A stretch of DNA of 24,387 nucleotides. It comes from Alphaproteobacteria bacterium (GTDB lineage: Bacteria > Pseudomonadota > Alphaproteobacteria > Rs-D84). Every line of letters starts with the position of its first letter. Position 1 is the first letter of the stretch. Under the pieces are notes generated by a model. That model saw nothing but the letters and a program-made list of their open reading frames with translations. It was not told the DNA's origin and did no database searches. Positions 14,750 to 22,424 of the stretch are shown in pieces. Both the position numbers and the translations under genes were made by a program. The DNA is taken from NCBI GenBank assembly GCA_013316395.1, contig WSMU01000014.1, forward strand, positions 1 to 24,387, given 5' to 3'.

Positions 14750-14942
14750 AGAAAAACCACCATTGTTTAGTGGTGGCTGGAGGTTCGTTACAATTTAGCT
14801 TAAATTGTGCTGTTTATTCTATATATTCACAGGCCCTCCAACCAAAGTTGGAGGTATTTAACGTCGCCTACGACGAAGCTAACAGAGGTAACGACACCCC
14901 AACGCAAATTAAATTTTTGCGTCATGCATATTTTTGCATGAA
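14750..14942 (-). ncRNA. Structured leader RNA, copy B (putative attenuator)
   Basis: This has the same order of elements as copy A at 3742-3953, read on the minus strand: hairpins 14923-14928/14935-14940, 14902-14908/14916-14922, 14885-14889/14896-14900 and 14862-14866/14871-14875; local hairpin 14835-14842/14847-14854; P2 14810-14813/14829-14832; P3 14790-14796/14802-14808; and alternative P1 14775-14783/14835-14843. The P2 loop (14814-14828) matches copy A at 14 of 15 positions, while P1, P2, the local hairpin and the 5' helices differ in sequence but keep pairing. It ends in a terminator 40 nt before ATG 14711. Confidence 0.72.
14751..14776 (-). terminator. Intrinsic terminator ending leader RNA copy B
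   Basis: On the minus strand CCACCA (14776-14771), an 8-nt loop and TGGTGG (14762-14757) are followed by five T. The base of the stem overlaps alternative helix P1 by 2 nt. Confidence 0.72.
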
Positions 14943-14948
14943 AAGATG

Positions 14949-14957
14949 TCTATAGCA
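14949..14957 (-). promoter_or_regulatory. Extended -10 promoter of leader RNA copy B
   Basis: On the minus strand TGC followed by TATAGA forms an extended -10. No good -35 is visible. The start near 14942 would fall at the first hairpin. Confidence 0.4.
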
Positions 14958-14984
14958 ATAAAAAAAGCATTTTTGGTGGGGAGG

Positions 14985-15036
14985 CGAGTCTAATCACATT
15001 CGCCTTGTCAAATTTAAAACCGCCCTTTTGGGCGGT
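14985..15036 (+). repeat. Decayed copy of the tRNA-Val 3' end and downstream terminator
   Basis: Over the first 41 positions (14985-15025) it differs from 18554-18594 at only 5. The match begins in the T-arm of tRNA-Val, runs through its CCA end and includes an identical 19-base stretch GTCAAATTTAAAACCGCCC after it. The copy cannot form a tRNA: its CCA and acceptor positions are mutated and no upstream tRNA sequence remains. Confidence 0.7.
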
Positions 15037-15039
15037 TTT
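15016..15039. terminator. Intrinsic terminator of the rml operon
   Basis: AAAACCGCCC (15016-15025), TTTT loop, GGGCGGTTTT (15030-15039), symmetrical. It lies just after the rmlB stop on the minus strand. Confidence 0.75.
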
Positions 15040-15042
15040 GTT

Positions 15043-16053
15043 TTACTTGTTTAAGTACCATTCAACCGTTTTTATAATACCGGTGTCGAATGTTTCATCG
15101 GCACGCCAGCCAAGTTCTGATTCCAGTTTTGTTGCATCAATCGCATATCTGAAATCATGCCCGGCACGGTCCGCGACAAAAGTTATTTGTTCGGCATAGC
15201 TGCGGCCGTCTGCGCGCGGGCGCTTTTCATCCAATATCGCACAGATTGTTTTTACAATCGTGATATTGTTACGTTCGTTTCGTCCGCCGATATTATAAGT
15301 TTCACCGGCCCGGCCCTGGTGGAATATTAAATCGATTGCCTTGGCATGGTCCAGAACGTATAGCCAATCGCGAATGTTTTCGCCGCGCCCGTATATAGGC
15401 AGATTTTCACCCGCCAGTGCCTTTGATATAATATGCGGAATCAGTTTTTCATTATGCTGTTTCGGGCCATAGTTGTTTGAGCAGTTAGATGTCGTTACAT
15501 TTATCCCAAACGTGTGGTGATACGCACGAACTATAAAGTCCGAGCTGGCCTTGGATGCGGAATACGGGCTGTTGGGGGCATAGGGTGTCGTTTCTGTAAA
15601 CATGCCATTTTCCCCAAGTGTTCCATATACTTCGTCCGTAGATATATGGTGAAATCGTGCATCTTCATAGCCCGGCTTTACCCTGCCCGGCCCGTCCATC
15701 CAATGACGGAACGCAACATCAATAAGGTTAAATGTCCCTTCTATGTTTGTTTTTATAAATGCGCCCGGATTTTTTATGGAGTTATCAACGTGGCTTTCGG
15801 CGGCAAAGTGAACTACGCCACGGATATCGTGTTCGCGGAATAGCTTTTCTATCAATTCGCGGTCGCAGATATCGCCACGAATAAATGTATAGTTCGGCAT
15901 GGCCTCGCATTCGGTCAGATTGTCCAGGTTGCCGGCATAGGTCAGCTTGTCCAGGTTTATAATGTTATATTCGGGATATTTTGCCGCGAAATACGGAACA
16001 AAGTTGGCGCCGATAAATCCGGCACCCCCGGTAACTAGAATTGTTTTAGGCAT
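15043..16053 (-). CDS. rmlB: dTDP-glucose 4,6-dehydratase
   Basis: An extended short-chain dehydrogenase that converts dTDP-D-glucose to dTDP-4-keto-6-deoxyglucose, step 2 of dTDP-L-rhamnose synthesis. The 336-residue product has the NAD-binding TGGAGFIGANF at the N-terminus, LDKLTYAGN, HFAAESHVDNSI, the STDEVYG catalytic Thr-Asp-Glu region, YSASKASSD with the Tyr-xxx-Lys pair, and SNNYGPKQ and RDWLYVLDHA typical of RmlB. It is the last gene of rmlA-C-D-B, and its start overlaps the end of rmlD by 19 nt. A terminator follows directly. Confidence 0.97.
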   Translation of the reverse strand: MPKTILVTGGAGFIGANFVPYFAAKYPEYNIINLDKLTYAGNLDNLTECEAMPNYTFIRGDICDRELIEKLFREHDIRGVVHFAAESHVDNSIKNPGAFIKTNIEGTFNLIDVAFRHWMDGPGRVKPGYEDARFHHISTDEVYGTLGENGMFTETTPYAPNSPYSASKASSDFIVRAYHHTFGINVTTSNCSNNYGPKQHNEKLIPHIISKALAGENLPIYGRGENIRDWLYVLDHAKAIDLIFHQGRAGETYNIGGRNERNNITIVKTICAILDEKRPRADGRSYAEQITFVADRAGHDFRYAIDATKLESELGWRADETFDTGIIKTVEWYLNK

Positions 16054-16856
16054 GTTTTTAAGGCCTCCCGCCAGTGTGAAATTGTTATATTGAAGTCCTG
16101 CTTGATTTTATCTTTGGATAAAACGCTGTACGCGGGCCGTGTTGCCCGTGTGGGGTATGCGGATGTGGGTATGGGATTTACGTGGCACGGCAGTCCCGAC
16201 AGTTCCATAATCGCACAGGCAAAGTCATACCAGCTGCATACGCCTTCGTTTGTGAAGTGGTATACTTCTTTCATTCCGTCGCGCAGTTGCGGTAATATTG
16301 CCACAATTGCCGCCGCCAGGTCCGCCGCCGCGGTCGGGGTGCCTATCTGGTCGCATACAACGTTTATAGATTCTTTTTCAGCGCCCAGTCTGCGCATGGT
16401 TTTTACAAAGTTATTGCCGTATGGCGAATACAGCCATGCCGTTCGAATAATAACCGCAGCGCGTGCATTTCCCAGTACGGCGATTTCCCCCGCACGCTTT
16501 GTTCGACCGTATGCGGATACCGGTGCTGTTTCGTCATCTGGTTCGTATGGTGTATGGGCGCATCCGTCGAATACATAGTCTGTTGATATATGTATTACAC
16601 GTGCCCCCGATTTAGCCAGGTTTTCCGGCCCGGTAACATTTACGCGTTTGGCGGCATCTTCGTCGTCTTCGGCACGGTCAACGGCCGTGTATGCGGCACA
16701 GTTGATAATAGTGTCTATATTATTGTCGCGGACAAAGTCGCGGACGGCATCTGTATCGGTTATATCCAATGTGTCAGAGTCTGTTAAAATAGCCTGGGGC
16801 AATAGCTTGGCTAACTCCTGGCCCAGCTGGCCGCGGCTACCGGTTATTAGGTACAT
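16035..16856 (-). CDS. rmlD: dTDP-4-dehydrorhamnose reductase
   Basis: This catalyses the last step of dTDP-L-rhamnose synthesis, NAD(P)H-dependent reduction of dTDP-4-keto-rhamnose. The 273-residue product shows the N-terminal nucleotide motif TGSRGQLGQEL, NCAAYTAVDRAEDD, STDYVFDG, the catalytic SAYGRTKRAGE (Tyr-xxx-Lys), and RTAWLYSPYGNNFVKTM, all standard for RmlD. It overlaps rmlC by 20 nt and rmlB by 19 nt, so the operon is translationally coupled. Confidence 0.97.
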   Translation of the reverse strand: MYLITGSRGQLGQELAKLLPQAILTDSDTLDITDTDAVRDFVRDNNIDTIINCAAYTAVDRAEDDEDAAKRVNVTGPENLAKSGARVIHISTDYVFDGCAHTPYEPDDETAPVSAYGRTKRAGEIAVLGNARAAVIIRTAWLYSPYGNNFVKTMRRLGAEKESINVVCDQIGTPTAAADLAAAIVAILPQLRDGMKEVYHFTNEGVCSWYDFACAIMELSGLPCHVNPIPTSAYPTRATRPAYSVLSKDKIKQDFNITISHWREALKTCLKQF

Positions 16857-17385
16857 CTTTTAGTCCTTTTGCAATTCTGTCTTTTTCGGATGTAATGATT
16901 TTATCTGCGGGCACTTTCCAATCGATGCCAATTTCCGGATCATCGAAACGAATGCCGAATTCAGATTCCGGGTGGTACAGGTTATCGCATTTATATGCAA
17001 AAACAGCCGTATCGCTTAGTACGGAAAAGCCGTGCAAAAAGCCGCGCGGGATAAACAACTGGCGCTGGTTTTCGTCGGACAGTTCCACTGCGACATGGCG
17101 GCCAAATGTGGGCGAGCCGGGACGGATATCTACCGCCACATCCAAAACGCGCCCGTGCAGTACGCGTACCAGCTTTGCCTGGGCGTGTTCTCCTGTCTGG
17201 CAATGCAGGCCGCGTACAACGCCGTAAGAAGACTTGGACTGGTTATCCTGAACAAATCTGTTGGTAATACCGGCGCAGGTAAATTCCGCCTCGTTATAGC
17301 TTTCAAAAAAGTAGCCGCGCGCATCCGAAAAGATGCGGGGTTCTACGATAACAACGCCTTCAATGTCTGTTTTAATAAAGTTCAT
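16837..17385 (-). CDS. rmlC: dTDP-4-dehydrorhamnose 3,5-epimerase
   Basis: A cupin epimerase acting on dTDP-4-keto-6-deoxyglucose at C3 and C5. The 182-residue product has FFESYNEAEF, FVQDNQSKS, the catalytic His in VVRGLHCQ, VDIRPGSPTFG, and PRGFLHGFSVLSDTA with the second His, then the active-site Tyr region AYKCDNLYHPESE. Length and motif order are normal. It overlaps rmlA by 14 nt and rmlD by 20 nt. Confidence 0.97.
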   Translation of the reverse strand: MNFIKTDIEGVVIVEPRIFSDARGYFFESYNEAEFTCAGITNRFVQDNQSKSSYGVVRGLHCQTGEHAQAKLVRVLHGRVLDVAVDIRPGSPTFGRHVAVELSDENQRQLFIPRGFLHGFSVLSDTAVFAYKCDNLYHPESEFGIRFDDPEIGIDWKVPADKIITSEKDRIAKGLKDVPNNR

Positions 17386-18262
17386 GTTTGTCCTCTCCTG
17401 CCACTTTGATTAGATAAGATTTATAGTCACTGTTCTTCAGGCCGGCGATAATTGCATTTAGCTGCTCTTTGTCTATAAAGCCGCGGCGATATGCAATTTC
17501 TTCGATACATGCTATTTTTAGGCCCTGGCGCTCTTCTATGATTTGAACAAAGTTCCCAGAATCCATAAGGCTTTTTGGGGTGCCCGCATCCAACCACGCA
17601 TTTCCGCGGCGCATGGGCACGACGGACATTCTGTGCTCTGCCAGATACATATTATTTAGGTCGGTTATTTCCAGTTCGCCGCGGGCTGACGGGGTCAGAC
17701 CTTTTGCCTTGGCCACAACATCACCCGGATAAAAGTATAGGCCAACGGATGCAAAGTTGGATTTCGGTTTTTGCGGCTTTTCCTCGATAGATACCGCGTT
17801 TAGATTTTCATCAAACTCGACTACGCCAAAGCGCTGGGGGTCGGAAACGTGGTAAGCGAATATTGTCGCACGCTGGCCGGCGTTTTTTGCAACCTCTTGC
17901 TGGAACCAGCGAAACTGTTCGCCCATGTAAAAAATATTGTCACCCAATATCAGGCATACGTCATCGGTGCCGATAAAATCTGCTCCTATTGTAAATGCCT
18001 GGGCGATACCTTTTGGTTCGGGCTGCACGGCGTATTGAATATGCAAGCCAAGTGCGCTGCCATCGCCGAAGAGCTTTTCGATATTTGGTGTGTCCTGGGG
18101 GGTCGATATAATTAAAATATCACGAATATCAAACTGCATCAGTGTCGAGAGCGGATAGTAAATCATCGGCTTGTCATAAACTGGTAGCAACTGCTTTGAT
18201 GTGGTCTTTGTCAGCGGGTACAGGCGTGTTCCGCTGCCCCCGGCAAGTATGATTCCTTTCAT
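17372..18262 (-). CDS. rmlA: Glucose-1-phosphate thymidylyltransferase
   Basis: This makes dTDP-glucose from dTTP and glucose 1-phosphate, the entry step to dTDP-L-rhamnose, and is usually feedback-inhibited by the end product. The 296-residue product has the nucleotidyltransferase signature LAGGSGTRLYPLT at the N-terminus, SKQLLPVYDKPMIYYPLS, LILGDNIFY and VEFDENLNAVSIEEKP. It is the first gene of the operon. A strong ribosome binding site AAGGAGA lies 9 nt before ATG, with a promoter upstream. Rhamnose would feed O-antigen or other surface polysaccharide, in keeping with the lipid A genes elsewhere in the window. Confidence 0.98.
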   Translation of the reverse strand: MKGIILAGGSGTRLYPLTKTTSKQLLPVYDKPMIYYPLSTLMQFDIRDILIISTPQDTPNIEKLFGDGSALGLHIQYAVQPEPKGIAQAFTIGADFIGTDDVCLILGDNIFYMGEQFRWFQQEVAKNAGQRATIFAYHVSDPQRFGVVEFDENLNAVSIEEKPQKPKSNFASVGLYFYPGDVVAKAKGLTPSARGELEITDLNNMYLAEHRMSVVPMRRGNAWLDAGTPKSLMDSGNFVQIIEERQGLKIACIEEIAYRRGFIDKEQLNAIIAGLKNSDYKSYLIKVAGEDKHELY

Positions 18263-18290
18263 ATTTGGCGTCTCCTTGTCTGTTACCGTC

Positions 18291-18320
18291 AGTATAGATT
18301 AAATCCTTTATGGAAAGCAA
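18291..18320 (-). promoter_or_regulatory. Promoter of the rml operon
   Basis: On the minus strand TTGCTT (18320-18315), 18-bp spacer, TATACT (18296-18291), about 29 bp before the rmlA ATG. Confidence 0.55.
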
Positions 18321-18347
18321 ATAACTTTTTTTAGTCCGTTTTTTTGC

Positions 18348-18376
18348 TTGCACGGCCGTCATGATGCTGTTAAGAT
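18348..18376 (+). promoter_or_regulatory. Promoter of the tRNA-Leu/tRNA-Val unit
   Basis: TTGCAC (18348-18353), 17-bp spacer, TAAGAT (18371-18376), 22 bp before the tRNA-Leu. Confidence 0.5.
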
Positions 18377-18398
18377 TTAGCTGCGCCTGTGACCCAGT

Positions 18399-18485
18399 GG
18401 GGATATGGCGGAATGGTAGACGCTGAGGACTTAAAATCCTTTGGTTATTGCAACCGTGTGGGTTCGAGTCCCACTATCCCCACCA
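18399..18485 (+). tRNA. tRNA-Leu (anticodon UAA)
   Basis: An 87-nt class II tRNA with acceptor GGGGATA/TATCCCC and encoded CCA. The anticodon stem GAGGA/TCCTT encloses loop CTTAAAA, giving UAA. It has a long variable arm and T-loop TTCGAGT. Confidence 0.95.
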
Positions 18486-18497
18486 CAAAAGTATATC

Positions 18498-18574
18498 GGA
18501 TGTGTAGCTCAGTTGGTTAGAGCGCTTCGTTCACATCGAAGAGGTTGTCGGTTCGAGTCCAATCACATCCACCA
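18498..18574 (+). tRNA. tRNA-Val (anticodon CAC)
   Basis: A 77-nt tRNA with acceptor GGATGTG/CACATCC and encoded CCA. Anticodon arm CTTCG-TTCACAT-CGAAG gives CAC. Its 3' end and the sequence just downstream recur in decayed form at 14985-15036. Confidence 0.95.
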
Positions 18575-18605
18575 CGTCAAATTTAAAACCGCCCGTGTCG
18601 GGCGG
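18554..18605 (+). repeat. tRNA-Val 3' end plus terminator, intact copy of the direct repeat
   Basis: Direct repeat partner of 14985-15036, same strand, about 3.57 kb apart. The pair brackets the whole rml operon and tRNA-Leu(UAA). Confidence 0.7.
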
Positions 18606-18611
18606 CTTTTT
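18589..18611. terminator. Intrinsic terminator after tRNA-Val
   Basis: CCGCCCG (18589-18595), TGT loop, CGGGCGG (18599-18605), then a T-rich tail. The A-rich opposite side lets it also stop the minus-strand gene ending at 18633. Confidence 0.82.
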
Positions 18612-18632
18612 ATTTTTTATCAGATGCCGGGC

Positions 18633-18950
18633 TTAGCGTAATCCCTTTGCGCGACAGCATGCAGATGCCGCAGTGCGCCAGTCTGAATATTGCTTAGAGG
18701 GGTCACGTAAATCCTTCCATGCCTGCCAGCCGTTGCATTTTTTATTAGTGCCCGTTCCTGTGCACTTAGCATAACGCCGCAGCGAGCATGTTTGATTTGA
18801 AACCTTGCCGGTGTCGGTTGTGCATTTTACAACAACGTTTTGATTCTTTGCGTCGTTCTTCCCCAGCTCTTTGGATGACATTACCTGATACGCGCTGGCT
18901 GTGGTCAGTGTCGCGCCACAGATTAAAATTGCCGTTAATATTTTTTTCAT
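18633..18950 (-). CDS. Small exported cysteine-containing protein
   Basis: The 105-residue product has a standard signal peptide (MKKILTAILICGATLTTASA, cleavage likely before YQVM). A small basic mature domain follows with six cysteines: VKC, QTC, KC, KKC and an ACC pair near the end, plus Trp residues (GWQAWKDL, SDWRTAA). I know no family for it. The ribosome binding site AGGAGG is 7 nt before ATG, one of the strongest in the window. It lies 64 nt after the GH108 muramidase gene on the same strand and could be the last gene of that operon, ended by the terminator at 18589-18611. The periplasm or cell surface is the likely location. Confidence 0.72.
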   Translation of the reverse strand: MKKILTAILICGATLTTASAYQVMSSKELGKNDAKNQNVVVKCTTDTGKVSNQTCSLRRYAKCTGTGTNKKCNGWQAWKDLRDPSKQYSDWRTAASACCRAKGLR

Positions 18951-19014
18951 GGCCGCGTCCTCCTTTGTTATATATAAACTATAAGAAATTTTTGAATAAA
19001 AAACAACGGGTATT

Positions 19015-20703
19015 TTATCGGGTCAGCGGTTCTTCCGGTTCCACGTGGCATCCGTTTTCCCTGAAATGACGTACACCGTTCATCCAGCCTTTTAAGAATA
19101 CTTTGCGCTCCGGATTGCGCCGGGTAATATCTACATAGAAATCCTGCATCGTGTTCCAATATGCATTATGCAAGTCGCCATTATATTCTTCGGATGCGCG
19201 GATAAGTGTATCGTCAACATTTCCCGTCTGTGGCAGCCCCAAAGTCTTTTGCAGCTTTTTTACACCCGCACCCGGACCGGAACCAAAGTCCCCACGCAGA
19301 ACATCACCGCGAATGGAATCGGGCAATTTATTTAAGCCTTTTGCCAGATAAAAGCGTTCGTATGTACGGTCTTCGGCGCCGGCCGGTGTTAGCTGTCTAA
19401 CGTCAATATCCGGATTGTATCGTTGTGCATAGCCATAACAGGTATAGCCACCCGGGTCTTTGGGGTGACCGCCACAATCGCCTTCGACACGAAATATCTG
19501 GACCATCATTTTATTAAATGCTGGGTCAATATTTTCATATTTGCCGGTTGTTAAAATAGTGTTTCGAAAATGTTTGCTGCGTGCAGATGGTGTGCATGGC
19601 CCGTCGTGGATGCGATTGTTTGCAACAACTGGGCTGGCCACTGATGCTGGGGGTATTTGCTCCGGTTGCTGTATATTGTTGTCTTGACGTGGTTGCGGGC
19701 CGCTGACGGAGTCTTGGGCCTGTGGCGCCTGTTGTGGTGCGTGCTGCTGCGCTTCCTGTGTGGCGGGTGATGTCTGTGGTTGCGTTGAGGCACTGTTGGT
19801 TGGACTGTTGCCCAGGGCGATTATTTCCTGCTCGCGGCCACGGTCATCGGGACACCTGGCTTCATCAAAATATTTTGCGCAATATTCATCCAGGGGCATC
19901 TGAATCTCGTCCAGGCGACGACGTGTCTCCAGTGCTTCAAGCTCTCGCTGGATTGAGGCCTCCCATGGTTCGATTTTTATTGGCGCGTATGCGGAGGCAT
20001 CCTTGTACGGCGCATAACCCGCGGCCAAATTTTCCATGCGGTCTGCAAAAGATACATCGTTTATTGTTGTTGGAAAGTCAGCCTTGGCAATATGCTCTGT
20101 TCCGGCACCGTTTTGCGATTGCAGTTGCTGCAGTTCTGATGCGCGCTCCTTTACATCCGCGGCCCAGTCGGGAACCCGCGGCGCATAAGGATTTTGTATT
20201 TTAAAGTCGTTGTTGTGTGTTGTGTTTGCGGGCCCTGTTGCCGCGGGAAAGGATGTAGGCTGCACGGTATTTGCGTACTGATTTACATAGGTGTTAAACG
20301 CATCGTCGATATACCCCGCGCACGCGGTTGCAAAGTTATGCCCCGGCAGGCGCGCGAGTCCCTGGATTACATATGGACGGATGTCAGATACGCGCATTGC
20401 GCTGCATCTGTTCTGGGCGGCGCACTGAACGGCGACCAGATTTGCAACAATAGTTTGGCAATCGCTGGTTGAAACATCTGGCCCGGTTGCATAAACAGGT
20501 GTTGGCATAACACGCTGGTTATATGGGGCATTTGGACTCCAAAACGGGTTGGATGAATAGTTTTGGACATTTTGAATCTGGCCATACTGGGACAGGGGCG
20601 CCACCGCATTGGCAGATGCAGCCCCCAATATGCCGGACATTAGCAGTAAAAATCGTAGTGTCGAGTGCTTCAATTTTACTGCTCTTGTGATGTGGTTGTC
20701 CAT
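19015..20703 (-). CDS. Exported GH108-type muramidase with an accessory N-terminal domain
   Basis: The 562-residue product begins with a signal peptide (KHSTLRFLLLMSGILGAASA). Residues about 60-250 form a domain shared with the gene at the window end (DCQTIVANLVAVQCAAQNRC, ACAGYIDDAFNTYVNQY). A Gln/Pro/Ser-rich linker follows (about 300-365). The C-terminal third matches GH108 lysozymes: VEGDCGGHPKDPGG with the catalytic Glu at about 407, YGYAQRY, and a peptidoglycan-binding PG_binding_3-like end (YNGDLHNAYWNTMQDFYVDI, FLKGWMNGVRHF). It would cut glycan strands from the periplasmic side. The ATG overlaps the upstream gene by 28 nt; a TTG at 20673 with AAGAG before it is an alternative start. 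GH108 enzymes are usually phage or holin partners, so the exported multidomain form is unusual. Confidence 0.82.
   Translation of the reverse strand: MDNHITRAVKLKHSTLRFLLLMSGILGAASANAVAPLSQYGQIQNVQNYSSNPFWSPNAPYNQRVMPTPVYATGPDVSTSDCQTIVANLVAVQCAAQNRCSAMRVSDIRPYVIQGLARLPGHNFATACAGYIDDAFNTYVNQYANTVQPTSFPAATGPANTTHNNDFKIQNPYAPRVPDWAADVKERASELQQLQSQNGAGTEHIAKADFPTTINDVSFADRMENLAAGYAPYKDASAYAPIKIEPWEASIQRELEALETRRRLDEIQMPLDEYCAKYFDEARCPDDRGREQEIIALGNSPTNSASTQPQTSPATQEAQQHAPQQAPQAQDSVSGPQPRQDNNIQQPEQIPPASVASPVVANNRIHDGPCTPSARSKHFRNTILTTGKYENIDPAFNKMMVQIFRVEGDCGGHPKDPGGYTCYGYAQRYNPDIDVRQLTPAGAEDRTYERFYLAKGLNKLPDSIRGDVLRGDFGSGPGAGVKKLQKTLGLPQTGNVDDTLIRASEEYNGDLHNAYWNTMQDFYVDITRRNPERKVFLKGWMNGVRHFRENGCHVEPEEPLTR
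19997..20529. repeat. 533-bp duplication, copy 1 (inside the GH108 gene)
   Basis: It aligns without gaps to 23855-24387. By hand count there are about 47 differences (about 91% identity), many of them clustered around 20170-20250 and 20345-20375 with long identical blocks between. Confidence 0.88.
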
Positions 20704-22424
20704 GGGGTGTCATTCATTATTAGATAATACAGCGATGCATCATCCTGGCCCGGGTTGCGTATGATTGGGCGTACAACATATATATCAATGTTACAGTGGT
20801 GCGTGCCCTGCTCTTGCTGATGCTGTGACAGGTCCTGCCAAACTTTTTCAGCAAAATCCATGGCCTGTAAATATGCGGCGTCATCATCGGCGGCGTTTAC
20901 TGAATCGCCTGCCCACATCAGCCACATGCCATAATTAACAACATTTTCCTGGCCGGTTAAATCATCGGCAGACAGCAGCAGCAGCGGCTTAAAGTCAATG
21001 CCGCTGGTATAATCGCTGGTACTGGTTTCGGTCCAATCGTACATATCGCCGACAAAGTTAATTGCACCGTATATTAGACCGCCCGCCTCTTCCAGTTTGG
21101 CAAGCTTGCCAGCGTTTTTTAATGTGGAATGAAACAGCCAATCGCGTATTTTTCCTGATTTTGCACTGCTGCGTGCCAGTTTGGGGCCGCGCTGCAGCAG
21201 TGCGCCGCCGGTGTTGGCTGCTTTTAGGCTGCGCCAGGCGCGTGCGGCAATGTTGCCTCGCTGTTTCGGTTTTTTTATGGCCTGCAGATTGCGTCTGTAT
21301 TTATTTAAATCCGAGAATGTGTCAGCTGTCTTTTTATATTGCCCAACATTGGCATCTGTGCGCTCCATTGTACGTATGGCATCGCGCAGTTGTGTTACCT
21401 CGTCCGCTTTTTTTGCATAGGCCACGGCGTCTGTTGCCTGGTCTAGCTTTTTTAGTTCTTCGGCGGCCTTTGCATATTTTCTGCCAAGGCGCATATATTG
21501 CTGCACTGATTCCGTCTGGCGCAGTGTTCTCATACTGGCGCTAAGTCCTTTTAGAGCCTTGGATGCGCGGGCCGCCTTGGTCATGCCCAGAACCGCGGCA
21601 CCACCACCAAACGTTACAACCGTTATCGCCACATCCAATGCGATTTCCGTATATGATATCCATTGCAGATTAACATCGCCGGCAACATAATAATCATTGG
21701 TATCATCTTCTATATTTACCGCTTTTGCGACGGCTTTGTTGATTTCGTCATTGTCCAAGGCCAATGCGCTTTTGCTGGTGCAGTGATAGCCTTTTGGGTA
21801 CAGATTATCAATGTTGTCGTTTATATACTTCATTGAAATAGTGTTGTTTTTATCCGCGCCGGCGAAATCACGCAGGGCGCCCGCCTCTACCACCATAATA
21901 CCATACCATGCCGGGTCTGTGTTGGTCCACGTTGCTGTATCGCCGATGGCGCCGATACGCGGGCTGGGGTTGCTGTCGGGCGCGCTGCGCTTGTTCGCCA
22001 GCAGCAGGCGTTGCTGTAATACACGCGGCTGGGTTTCATAGTTAACGACAATTTTTCGACCGGCCGGGAACGTATATTCTATGGGTATAAATTTTATATC
22101 ATCATCCGGTGCCGCGGACGCTATTTCAGGGCATGCAATTACGCGCTGCAAAACATCAGGTTTGGAAAAGGTTGAGTGAATCCATTGTTGAATTTCTATC
22201 TCTGAGGATTGCTCGCTAACCTTATCAACATTGGCGGCCAATGCATCGGCAAAGGCACGTGTTGCGCATGTGGTATCTGTTGGATTAGTTTGCAGCAGAT
22301 TACTAATAGAAACATTTGTTGGAATATCTGTTGGTGTGGTCGGAACATCAATCCCGGCAACGGCATTCGCCCTATGCGGAGAAAATATCAGGCATGTACA
22401 TAATATTAGCCAGCATAATTTCAT
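20676..22424 (-). CDS. Exported helical protein with a hydrophobic toxin-like segment
   Basis: The 582-residue product is not recognised. ATG 22424 overlaps the upstream stop as ATGA, and gives a signal peptide (MKLCWLILCTCLIFSPHRAN, then AVAG). The N-terminal half is mixed and ends near CTSKSALALDNDE. A hydrophobic Gly/Ala segment follows (ALDVAITVVTFGGGAAVLG, about 275-293), then a Lys/Ala-rich helical region of about 180 residues (KAARASKALKGL, KYAKAAEELKKLDQ). The C-terminal domain has Trp and Asp clusters (YGMWLMWAGDSVNAADDDAA). The hydrophobic hinge followed by a basic helical stretch resembles the middle of polymorphic toxins, a loose likeness. It is translationally coupled to both neighbours, so it probably works with the muramidase. 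Confidence 0.75.
   Translation of the reverse strand: MKLCWLILCTCLIFSPHRANAVAGIDVPTTPTDIPTNVSISNLLQTNPTDTTCATRAFADALAANVDKVSEQSSEIEIQQWIHSTFSKPDVLQRVIACPEIASAAPDDDIKFIPIEYTFPAGRKIVVNYETQPRVLQQRLLLANKRSAPDSNPSPRIGAIGDTATWTNTDPAWYGIMVVEAGALRDFAGADKNNTISMKYINDNIDNLYPKGYHCTSKSALALDNDEINKAVAKAVNIEDDTNDYYVAGDVNLQWISYTEIALDVAITVVTFGGGAAVLGMTKAARASKALKGLSASMRTLRQTESVQQYMRLGRKYAKAAEELKKLDQATDAVAYAKKADEVTQLRDAIRTMERTDANVGQYKKTADTFSDLNKYRRNLQAIKKPKQRGNIAARAWRSLKAANTGGALLQRGPKLARSSAKSGKIRDWLFHSTLKNAGKLAKLEEAGGLIYGAINFVGDMYDWTETSTSDYTSGIDFKPLLLLSADDLTGQENVVNYGMWLMWAGDSVNAADDDAAYLQAMDFAEKVWQDLSQHQQEQGTHHCNIDIYVVRPIIRNPGQDDASLYYLIMNDTPWTTTSQEQ

Noticed and set aside
14750..14942. T-box, two-piece tmRNA, RNase P or SRP RNA as identity of the leader RNA
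   Set aside because: None of the conserved cores I know (T-box AGGGTGG sequence, tmRNA TTCGA acceptor arm with CCA, RNase P GAGGAAAGTC-type core, SRP GGAAGCA loop) is present.
14985..15036. A complete prophage or integrative element between the tRNA-Val repeats
   Set aside because: No integrase, structural or transfer genes lie between the repeats, only rmlACDB and a tRNA.
20367..20713. Additional minus-strand frames overlapping the duplicated domain, also seen at 24141-24371
   Set aside because: They appear in both copies only because the DNA is duplicated; the coding frame with signal peptide and conserved Cys is the other one.
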